From Candidatus Zhuqueibacterota bacterium (GTDB lineage Bacteria > Zhuqueibacterota > Zhuqueibacteria > Thermofontimicrobiales > Sulfurfontimicrobiaceae): a stretch of 64,000 nt of DNA. A program made the translations under genes and the position numbers. Positions 33,799-41,522 of this stretch are shown here, piece by piece. The notes below the pieces were generated by a model. That model worked only from the letters and a program-made list of their open reading frames with translations, was not told the origin of the DNA and searched no databases. Positions within the stretch are counted from its first letter, which is position 1. Each line of letters begins with the position of its first letter. Location: the NCBI GenBank assembly GCA_016927835.1, contig JAFGMA010000045.1, positions 1-64,000 of the forward strand, given 5' to 3'.

Positions 33799-33900
33799 CC
33801 TCCCGCAGTTCTGCTTCTGATGTGAAGACGGTGCAGTTGGTTGGTTTCAATTTCTTTCGGTTTCAGGCTTGCTTTGTATTTTAACGCTGCGGGAGGTATT
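33799..33900 (+). terminator. Long-range inverted repeat in the gap before the PorV-like gene
   Basis: CCTCCCGCAG (33799-33808) and CTGCGGGAGG (33885-33894) are perfectly complementary and enclose a 76-base loop; TATTTT follows. It may be an intrinsic terminator or attenuator with an unusually long loop, or a structured intergenic RNA that tunes expression of the downstream genes. Confidence 0.4.
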
Positions 33901-34044
33901 TTAAAAATTGCCCGAAATGATATGCGCTTGAATTCAAGGCGCTGCATTGAAAGCAGAAAAAATGTCAGCGACGGACTGCACTGAATTTTGCATATTCTCA
34001 GATTGTTCTTTTGCCTTTAATTCAAATACAAGAAGGGAATTGTG

Positions 34045-35115
34045 ATGAATAATAAACCTGTTTTTAAAATCGTGATTGCGTTGCTTATTTTCAGCTTTGC
34101 CCAATCTGATGCTATAAGCAAAGATAAGCCGGTGAAAATGGGAACGACAGCCGCAAGCTTCCTCGAGATCGGCGTGGGAAGCGCCGCTGTAGGAATGGGT
34201 AGCGCCTATACGACGATGTGTGAGGATTTGAGCGCAATCTATTGGAACCCATCTAAATTGGCACACATCCGGCAAATCGAAGGCATGTTTATGCATCAAC
34301 CGTGGCTGGTTGATATCAATTTCAGCTTTCTGGGGGGCGCGCTGCCCTTGCCCGGCATCGGCGTCGTCGGATTAGGCGTAACCATGCTGAATTCAGGCGA
34401 TATTGAGGAAACCACACTCGATTTTCAGGATGGCACCGGCTCCTATTATGATTGCTCCGATATAGCGCTCAGCTTGTGCTTTGCACGGGAAATGACCGAC
34501 AACTTTTCTGTGGGTTTCGCCGGGAAATATATCACCCAGCGCATCTCTACCATGAAAGCCTCCGCTCTGGCAATCGATATGGGTGTGTATGTGGTAACTC
34601 CGTTTTTCGCTCGCCCCGATGGTAATGTAAAAGGTATGCAAATCGGGATGTGTATTTCTAATTATGGCGGAAAAATGAGAATGCTCGGAGATGATACTTA
34701 TATTGCCGTCGATCCGGATCTGAATAATGGCGGCAACAATGAACTCATCGAAGCTGATTATCGGACTCAGGCGTACAACCTCCCCTCAGTTTTCAGGGTG
34801 GGAATTGCGTATGACTTTTTTAACACCACCCACAATCGGGTCACCTTCGCTGCCGATGCTCTCCACCCCAACAATAACTATGAATACATTAATACGGGCT
34901 TGCAGTATCAGCTTTCGATGTGGGACGGATTGGTGCTAAAACTGAGAGGCGGGTACAAAACGCTCTTTCTCGAAGATTCCATGCAGGGGCTGGCACTGGG
35001 ATTCGGACTGAAATACAGGCTGAGGGGGATGGCTGGTTTCCGGTTCGACTATGCGTTTAGCGACATGAACGAGCTCGGAAAAGTGAGTAGCTATACGCTT
35101 TCGCTGATTTTTTAA
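34045..35115 (+). CDS. PorV/PorQ-family outer-membrane protein
   Basis: The ATG at 34045 follows AAGGGAA (a GTG three bases earlier is the alternative). The 356-residue product has a signal peptide and the family's characteristic start 'FLEIGVGSAAVGMGSAYT' and 'EDLSAIYWNPSKLA', then a beta-barrel ending in 'YTLSLIF'. In type IX secretion PorV is the outer-membrane shuttle that carries cargo with C-terminal sorting domains from the translocon to the attachment machinery. Many FCB genomes have several paralogues next to particular cargo genes; here the large secreted protein just upstream has such a tail, so it is the likely client. Confidence 0.88.
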   Translation: MNNKPVFKIVIALLIFSFAQSDAISKDKPVKMGTTAASFLEIGVGSAAVGMGSAYTTMCEDLSAIYWNPSKLAHIRQIEGMFMHQPWLVDINFSFLGGALPLPGIGVVGLGVTMLNSGDIEETTLDFQDGTGSYYDCSDIALSLCFAREMTDNFSVGFAGKYITQRISTMKASALAIDMGVYVVTPFFARPDGNVKGMQIGMCISNYGGKMRMLGDDTYIAVDPDLNNGGNNELIEADYRTQAYNLPSVFRVGIAYDFFNTTHNRVTFAADALHPNNNYEYINTGLQYQLSMWDGLVLKLRGGYKTLFLEDSMQGLALGFGLKYRLRGMAGFRFDYAFSDMNELGKVSSYTLSLIF

Positions 35116-35129
35116 AATCTGATCGGTAT

Positions 35130-36605
35130 ATGAAAAATTCTATCAGTAAATTCATGATTTTTATTATCGGCTGCCTTGCGCTCTCCAATTGCTCAAACGA
35201 TTCATCTGTGCAGGAGCAGCGGAAAAGCCGTATTCTGGCGATTATCGCCGACGACACCTTGTATGTGGATGATTTCATCAAGCGCTGCGAATATACACCT
35301 CGACCGAATTATTGCCAGGAAGACGGCTATCATGACAAGAATATCTGCCTGAATTCGCTGATCGCCGAGAAAGTATTTGCGCTGGAAGCAGGCGCTCATA
35401 ATCCCCTGACCCGGCAAAAGGCTTTCCAGGCGCGGCTTAAAGGCATAAAAGAGCAATTGATGCGCGAACAACTCGTTAACGATATGGTCATCGAACAAAT
35501 CAAAATACCGGAGGAGGAAATTCAGGCAGCATACCTCCACTCCCGGAAAACCGTGCATACACAGGCGATCTTCATCCCCGAAACCTGTGATGCAACCGTC
35601 ATTTACCGCGACGCCCGGAATGGGATGCCACTCGATGAACTTGCCCGTAAATATGCCGGTGTGTCCGAGCCCATAAAAAATGACATCAAATGGGGACACA
35701 TTGATGAGGCTGCCCAAAATGCGATTTTTGCCGATAGCGTCAAGCAGGGAACCATCCTGCACCCGACGAAAATTGAAGGCGGCTTTCGAATGATTAAAAT
35801 CACCGGATGGACCGAAGAGATCGAAATGAGTTCGATGAATCGTAACCAGCAAATGGAGAACATAAAAAAGCGGTTGATGGACTTTTACATTAAAAAATCG
35901 TATCAGGAATTCGCTCAAAATGTCATGAAAGGCAAGCGCCTCGATTTTTACCCGCAAGGCTGGCACAAGCTTGTGAATGCACTGCAACCGCTATATGCTG
36001 AAAATACGTCCCGACTGCCAGAAAATAATTCGAAAACCGGCAATATGGAAAACGCCATGCAGCTTTCAGCATCAGAAGGCTCAATGCCGCTTTTGAAGAT
36101 TGATGATGATGTTTGGACCATTCAGGATTTTTATGATGCTATTTTGGTTCATCCGCTCGAAATAAGCCAGAGAGCAATCACAGCGGAAAATTTTCAGCAA
36201 CGCTTACGGGCTGCTATCGCCAGTCTGATGACCGATACGTATCTCACTGAGTTGGCTTATCAAAAGCATTACGATGAAGCGTACACCGTCAACCATACTC
36301 TTAAGCAGTGGAAAATCCATTATCTTTTTCAGTATCATCGGGATGAACATCTGAAAAAACAGGGTTTCACCGGATCGATTACGAAAGATTTTTTCGACGC
36401 TTATGATAACTACCTCACACCCTATTTTGAGACCCTGAAAGCGAAATACGACGTCAGTATCAGGTTTAACATCGAGGCACTCAAAAAAGTCGAACTGACT
36501 CGCATCCCGCTGATGACACACAAAACCAAGGGACCATATCAGCAGGTTGTTCCGCCGTTTCCGTTGGTAACGAATTCTGTAAAAGCAAATTACAAACGAA
36601 TGTAA
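35130..36605 (+). CDS. PpiC/SurA-like peptidyl-prolyl isomerase lipoprotein
   Basis: The 491-residue protein has a lipoprotein signal ('CLALSNCSND', lipid Cys about 21). A SurA-N-like helical part is followed by a parvulin-like region ('VHTQAIFIPETCDA', 'LARKYAGVSEPIKNDIKWGHI', 'VKQGTILHPTKIEGGFRMIKITG', about 145-240), then a further helical domain. Such proteins chaperone outer-membrane barrels and secreted proteins in the periplasm. It starts 14 bp after the PorV-like gene with no strong ribosome site, so it is probably coupled to it. It likely helps fold the barrel or the large secreted protein of this operon. The isomerase domain is divergent and may be purely a chaperone. Confidence 0.8.
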   Translation: MKNSISKFMIFIIGCLALSNCSNDSSVQEQRKSRILAIIADDTLYVDDFIKRCEYTPRPNYCQEDGYHDKNICLNSLIAEKVFALEAGAHNPLTRQKAFQARLKGIKEQLMREQLVNDMVIEQIKIPEEEIQAAYLHSRKTVHTQAIFIPETCDATVIYRDARNGMPLDELARKYAGVSEPIKNDIKWGHIDEAAQNAIFADSVKQGTILHPTKIEGGFRMIKITGWTEEIEMSSMNRNQQMENIKKRLMDFYIKKSYQEFAQNVMKGKRLDFYPQGWHKLVNALQPLYAENTSRLPENNSKTGNMENAMQLSASEGSMPLLKIDDDVWTIQDFYDAILVHPLEISQRAITAENFQQRLRAAIASLMTDTYLTELAYQKHYDEAYTVNHTLKQWKIHYLFQYHRDEHLKKQGFTGSITKDFFDAYDNYLTPYFETLKAKYDVSIRFNIEALKKVELTRIPLMTHKTKGPYQQVVPPFPLVTNSVKANYKRM

Positions 36606-37001
36606 AAAGCCATCGAAGTAATAACTCATTTTCTGTTTTCTGCTTGGAGACTGATATCATAATTCTGAATACAGATTCGCCATCAGCATAACCTGAAAAA
36701 AGCGATACATTTTCCACACGGCATTTCACGAAGGGAGGTGATCTACTTAAAACTCCAAAGCATTTTTACTAACTCATTGCTACACAACCTTTTTTAATAG
36801 GGCGTCACAAGACGTTAAAAAAAGACAAGTACTTACCACCCTTGACAGCCGTGCTTAATTAAGGCAACACTTTGTTAATACAGAATAAAAGCAATTAAGC
36901 ACAATCTGAAATATCCCGGAACAGAGGGATTCGTAATACTTCGAATCAAGGTTCTGAGTTTTGTGAAACCCTGTAATCCTTAAATTCCTGGAGGAATCAT
37001 T
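36606..37001 (+). promoter_or_regulatory. Promoter region of the 37002 gene with a 10-bp inverted repeat around an operator-like core
   Basis: GTGCTTAATT (36851-36860) and AATTAAGCAC (36893-36902) form a perfect inverted repeat with a 32-bp spacer; the left arm is part of a second palindrome CTTAATTAAG. Inside the spacer AACAC-TTT-GTTAATACAG (36866-36883) resembles operator copy 3 (AACAC-G-GTTAATACAG) with two extra bases. A TTGACA lies at 36842-36847, but no good -10 follows at 17 bp. GGAGG before the ATG is the ribosome site. Nothing else was recognised in the gap. Confidence 0.45.
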
Positions 37002-39071
37002 ATGAAACGTCTAATGTTAGTTCTTGCCGTTTTATTAGTTTTCACCGTCTCCGCTTTTGCGCAGTTGTGGGATTATGTGCTTACCGGTGACGCAATGCCA
37101 ACAAAATTCTGGCGCTATGAAGGTTTTGACAACTGGGCTGAATGGTCGTTTGCTGATTCTGCCGGCGAACGGATGGATTTTGTATTTAAAGTTGCAACCG
37201 ATCCGGATGATCCTGCAAATAACGTGCTTCAGTGCGTGGATCTGTATAACCTCGGTGAAAACGTTTCGATGGCGATCATGACCGGTGATCGTCTGGCAGA
37301 AAAATCTTATGATAAAGCTACCTTCCTGTTCCGTGCGCGCTGCATCAAACCGGAAGAAGTTCCTGATAGCCTGGAAGTGGATGTCCAAAAATGCCGCCGA
37401 TATCTCGGTTGGGATATCTGGGTCGGCGGGACCTTTTTCCAGATTCAGTTTGAAACCGGCGAAGACAGTCAGGATGAATACCCCAACTGGATCCGCGCGG
37501 CACGGATGTGGTCAGATTCAGCACGCACCCGAAATGACGTGGTCGATAAATTCGCCTGGAATACATTCCGATTCACCGCTGAAGTCAACGACGACAGCAT
37601 GGGCATCGAGGTAAAAGGTTACCTGAATGAGGATCCCGAACCGATTCTATCTGGCTATTACAAGGAATCGTATAATGCAGAAGACACCCAAACCGCTTTC
37701 TTCTTCGGCGACGATCGCACCAGCGGTTGGAATATTAATGAACTCGGTGTGAGCAATGGCGGCGCCAAAGCATGGTTCGACTGGGTTGCAGTCGCCTGGG
37801 GTGAAATTCTTCCCCCGGGAACGCCTCTGCCATTAAACGTGAAAGCCGACGGACCTGATGGAAATCCTGCACCCAATGAAGGCTGGGTATGGCTGTTCGA
37901 CGGCAGCGAAAACCTGATTGAAGGCGCAACCAACAGCTATACGCGTATCGCTATTTCGAATGAATTCCCTGGCTGGGATGTCGGCAATTCATACAATAAT
38001 AGTTTCATGTATTATTACAAGGAACCCGTAGCAATCGAATTGCTATACAATTCCATGTGCTACCATGTTGAAGATGTCGATGTGCCGGGAAACGCCGTTC
38101 TTGAAATCGTAGATGATACAGATCTGAATCCTGTTTCCTTCGTTATAGGACCCTATACCAAAGGCGAGTTCTCTACCGATCAAGGAACCGTGCTCTGGCG
38201 TGCCCGCAACCTGACTGAAGAAGAAGGCGTCCGTGGCAGAAGAGGCTGGGCATCCACGGCGAATGTGCCCGGATTTGCTTTCGGCGATATCAAAGCTGAG
38301 TCTGGGTATCGGGGCAGTGATGGTCTGCGTCCCTGCACCATTGAATTTTTCCATAACTCCACCAATTCAACCGGGCGGTATCCCTTTACGGTTGTCGAAG
38401 ATGTTTATGTACCAAATGCATGGCTGTCATCCATTGGCGGCACTATGGATGCTTTCGAATGGCACACGTATCGGATGACCTGGGATCGCAGCCTGCCGGA
38501 TTCAGTCTGCTGCAAGCTCTATGTAGATGAAAATCCGATTCCGGCGCTGGAAAATCAACCCTGGCCCGCCGATCCGTCTCCTGAAGAATTTGGCTTCCTG
38601 TTTGGCGATCAACGTACAAATAACATCGGCTACGATGAAACCGGCGCATCGGATGGTAAAACCGGTCAGGCATGGGACTATGTCGCGGTCAATTTGGGAA
38701 ATGCCTATGCACCTGGTGATGGCGATATCCCTGAAGGATTGATCGTCGATAAGATCACCTCGGTTGAATCAGAAAATGGAATGTCAGTCGAGAAGTTCGC
38801 ACTTATGCAGAACTACCCGAACCCATTCAACCCGGCAACCACCATTCGCTACAGCCTGGATAATGAAGTTCAGGTTGAATTGAGCGTTTTCAACGTACTG
38901 GGTAAAAAAGTCAAAATCCTGGTGAATGCTAAAAAATCCGCTGGTTACCATACGCTGGAATGGGATGGCACCGACTTGAACGGAAACCGTGTCGGATCGG
39001 GTGTCTATTATCTCAAATTGAAAATCGCTGAAGGCAATAGTGAAATCCGCAAGATGGTGATGATGAAGTAA
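37002..39071 (+). CDS. Secreted protein with two repeated concanavalin-like domains and PNPFNP sorting tail
   Basis: A signal peptide (1-20) is followed by two copies of one domain: about residues 21-275 and 300-580. The copies end alike ('FFFGDDRTSGWNINELGVSN ... AWFDWVAVAWGEILPPGTPLP' and 'FLFGDQRTNNIGYDETGASD ... AWDYVAVNLGNAYAPGDGDIP'). The aromatic, beta-rich make-up suggests a concanavalin A/LamG-like carbohydrate-binding fold, but no catalytic motif is visible. The C-terminal about 90 residues carry 'FALMQNYPNPFNPATTI' and 'GVYYLKLKI', the FlgD-like sorting domain. The gene is monocistronic: own control region upstream, GGAGG ribosome site, strong terminator downstream, and unusually regular codon use, which together hint at high expression. 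It may be a surface sugar-binding protein. Confidence 0.7.
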   Translation: MKRLMLVLAVLLVFTVSAFAQLWDYVLTGDAMPTKFWRYEGFDNWAEWSFADSAGERMDFVFKVATDPDDPANNVLQCVDLYNLGENVSMAIMTGDRLAEKSYDKATFLFRARCIKPEEVPDSLEVDVQKCRRYLGWDIWVGGTFFQIQFETGEDSQDEYPNWIRAARMWSDSARTRNDVVDKFAWNTFRFTAEVNDDSMGIEVKGYLNEDPEPILSGYYKESYNAEDTQTAFFFGDDRTSGWNINELGVSNGGAKAWFDWVAVAWGEILPPGTPLPLNVKADGPDGNPAPNEGWVWLFDGSENLIEGATNSYTRIAISNEFPGWDVGNSYNNSFMYYYKEPVAIELLYNSMCYHVEDVDVPGNAVLEIVDDTDLNPVSFVIGPYTKGEFSTDQGTVLWRARNLTEEEGVRGRRGWASTANVPGFAFGDIKAESGYRGSDGLRPCTIEFFHNSTNSTGRYPFTVVEDVYVPNAWLSSIGGTMDAFEWHTYRMTWDRSLPDSVCCKLYVDENPIPALENQPWPADPSPEEFGFLFGDQRTNNIGYDETGASDGKTGQAWDYVAVNLGNAYAPGDGDIPEGLIVDKITSVESENGMSVEKFALMQNYPNPFNPATTIRYSLDNEVQVELSVFNVLGKKVKILVNAKKSAGYHTLEWDGTDLNGNRVGSGVYYLKLKIAEGNSEIRKMVMMK

Positions 39072-39170
39072 CAATGCAGCAATGTTTGAAAGCACAGGAT
39101 AGTCTACTCAATGCGTTCTGCGCTTTCGAGATTCATGCTCATGCCTGAGCGTTTTCAATTCATCAGGATT

Positions 39171-39220
39171 AGAACCTCTCACAAAATGCCATTTTCAGGA
39201 TGATGTGAGAGGTTCTTTTT
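39171..39220 (+). terminator. Strong rho-independent terminator
   Basis: A perfect 12-bp stem AGAACCTCTCAC / GTGAGAGGTTCT with a 22-nt loop is followed by TTTTT. It lies 100 bp after the stop of the 37002 gene and insulates it from the glycosidase island downstream. Confidence 0.9.
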
Positions 39221-39301
39221 ATATCCTGCCGCCAAACCAGACTTTGCTTTGAAGCAGACAGGATTGCCAGTTGCAGATGACTGTAAAAAGAAAGGAATGC
39301 T

Positions 39302-41416
39302 ATGTTGGCTGCCTTTCAAAATTCATGTCGCCGTTTGTTCTTTTTATGCCTTTGCCTGATATTTTTGATCCGCAACGGATCGTCGGCTTTCGGCAGATTG
39401 GGAGACACAAGCCCGATACGAGCTTCAAATATTCAACTAATCGTAGGCGACAACGCTACCGAGACCGAGCTGCGGATTGCCGGCATTTTGAGACAACGCA
39501 TCTTGTGGTTCAGTCGCGTTTCGATAGACATTTCAACAGCGCGAACCACCGGCAATAGCGATTTTCTGATTTATCTTGGCAGGGCAGGTCATCACAGAAT
39601 ATTGGACTCACTGTGTGCTACGCACAACATTACCCTGCCAGGACGTACCAGATCCGCTCCCGAAGGGTTTGCAGTCAAATCGTTGCGCCTCGATAATATC
39701 CCGACATGGATCGCCGTGGGAACAGATCACCGCGGCGCACTCTATGCTATCGGCGAGCTTTTGCGGCATATCACTTTTGAACCGGATTGCATTTTATGCG
39801 ACAGCTTCGAGGTGCGTACCGCCCCGGCATACCGTTATCGCGGCTTCGAAGCCCGACAGGGCGAAGCCATGCAGAAAATTACCCATGCCAGGCTCTGGGG
39901 TGACGAAGATAAGTTTCGCCTGAATATTGATTATGCACTTGCCGGCGCCAATTGTTTCTACACGGAGTGGGAACCGGGACCGGTGTACCATTTCATCAAA
40001 TCATTCGACCTGATGACTACCGATTATGGTGTGCGTCCGAATTACCTCGGCAGACCATTTCCGGATGCGTGGAAAGCTAAAAATTTGCCACCCAAAGAAG
40101 GCACAGGCTGGATTTGTCCCGGCATCCCGGAAGCTCGTGAAGCCGCGCTCGAATATTGGACCGACATTTTCAGGAAGAAGGCTCAACACGACATTTTGCG
40201 ATTTTATGCCGGAGATCCCGGCGGCTGCCGCGGTGAATGCTGCAAACCGTGGGGCAAGACGTTCATGCACCTGTGCCGGGAATTTGCCGAACGCCTCTCA
40301 GAAACGCATCCGAACACCCAGGTCTTTATTGCCAATCAACATACGGACAATGCAGGGGATCAAGCAATCTTCGATTATCTGAATCAAACACCTCGTTCCT
40401 GGCTGAAGGGATTGGCGTATGGTCCGGGCAGCAATGCCATGTCAACATTTCACCGCGATGAATTGCGGGAAGATTTGTTCGAATTTCCGGGCAACGGAAC
40501 GGTGAATCGATACCTGGCTGAAACGCTCAAACAGCTCCCGTGTGACATGCAGCTCATGCATTACTCTGACATCACGCATTGGTTCCGCTCCCAATATGCG
40601 GTTGAATATCCCGAGCCGCATTTGATCAAAGCTTACGGTCGCCGCACATTCCACGCTCGCCCACGCGCGCTATACCGGATATTTCAATCAATCATGCCGT
40701 TTTCCGAAGGCGACATCATTTACTGCGAAGGCTACCACGATGAATTCAACCAGTATCTCTGGTGTCGATTATTATGGGATCCCTGCCGCGAACTTGAAGA
40801 TATCATGCATGAATATTGCCAGCTCCATTTCGGAAAAGCAGCCGCAGACTTGATGTGCAAAGCCCTCTTCCAACTCGAAAAAAATCTGGAGGCTCCCCTT
40901 GCCGATAATGACGGAATCGAGACCTACTACGTGCTGGTAAGCCAGGCGGGCAGGCGCATCCCGAAGCATTTGATTGAAAAAAATTATCGCTGGCAGTTGC
41001 ACCAGCAGAAAGCCGCGCTCGATCGCTATAATCAATTGAAGCTTCAGCGGGAAGTATTCAAAGAGCAGCGTGTCCGCGAAGCACTGAAATTCGCTCTGGA
41101 GTCAAAAAAATATCTTGCGGCGATCGAAAATGCGCTGACGATCATTTCTGAACCGGCGGAAACACCGCAGATGGCAAAATTACGCGAAGAAGCCCGGTTG
41201 TTGGGAGAGGAAACAGATCGGCTCTTCGGCGTCAGAAACGTTGGCTATTTCCGCCTGGATGTGCCGTTTCGGGACTTGCCTGGTTTATTGGAAATGCTAA
41301 AACAAGCCAGATCGAGCAAATCGAATTCCAGGCGCAAAGAGTGCATCATTTCTGCCATTCAAATTACCAATAAACCGACTGAAGTGGGCAGCATCTCCTG
41401 GAGCTACGTTCAGTGA
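39302..41416 (+). CDS. Secreted glycoside-hydrolase-like protein with GH20/GH67-type N-terminal domain
   Basis: After a signal peptide (about 1-30) residues 40-170 form the small alpha/beta domain that precedes the barrel in GH20 hexosaminidases and GH67/GH115 glucuronidases ('NIQLIVGDNATETELRIAGIL ... WIAVGTDHRGALYAIGELLRHI', split here). Then 'APAYRYRGFE' starts a probable TIM barrel with 'FYAGDPGGCRGECCKPWGK' and a helical C-terminal part. It cannot be placed in a numbered GH family by eye. AAGGAA before the ATG supports the start. It is the first gene of a same-strand series of secreted hydrolase-like proteins, so it probably acts on the same polysaccharide. A cluster of cysteines ('GGCRGECC') is unusual and could bind a metal or form disulfides. 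Confidence 0.6.
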   Translation: MLAAFQNSCRRLFFLCLCLIFLIRNGSSAFGRLGDTSPIRASNIQLIVGDNATETELRIAGILRQRILWFSRVSIDISTARTTGNSDFLIYLGRAGHHRILDSLCATHNITLPGRTRSAPEGFAVKSLRLDNIPTWIAVGTDHRGALYAIGELLRHITFEPDCILCDSFEVRTAPAYRYRGFEARQGEAMQKITHARLWGDEDKFRLNIDYALAGANCFYTEWEPGPVYHFIKSFDLMTTDYGVRPNYLGRPFPDAWKAKNLPPKEGTGWICPGIPEAREAALEYWTDIFRKKAQHDILRFYAGDPGGCRGECCKPWGKTFMHLCREFAERLSETHPNTQVFIANQHTDNAGDQAIFDYLNQTPRSWLKGLAYGPGSNAMSTFHRDELREDLFEFPGNGTVNRYLAETLKQLPCDMQLMHYSDITHWFRSQYAVEYPEPHLIKAYGRRTFHARPRALYRIFQSIMPFSEGDIIYCEGYHDEFNQYLWCRLLWDPCRELEDIMHEYCQLHFGKAAADLMCKALFQLEKNLEAPLADNDGIETYYVLVSQAGRRIPKHLIEKNYRWQLHQQKAALDRYNQLKLQREVFKEQRVREALKFALESKKYLAAIENALTIISEPAETPQMAKLREEARLLGEETDRLFGVRNVGYFRLDVPFRDLPGLLEMLKQARSSKSNSRRKECIISAIQITNKPTEVGSISWSYVQ

Positions 41417-41522
41417 TGCAAATTATGCTGCCCTCTCGATATATGTCAAGATGGCATTTTGATGGAAATTTTAGTGTCAATCTGCTGCCGAAAATCGAAA
41501 TACGAATCACCGTGGAGGACGC

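Noticed and set aside
36204-36629. Long minus-strand open frame opposite the PpiC-like gene, and similar antisense frames elsewhere (for example 50686-51237, 58624-59076)
   Set aside because: They lie fully inside well-supported genes, lack ribosome sites, and have amino-acid patterns unlike known proteins.
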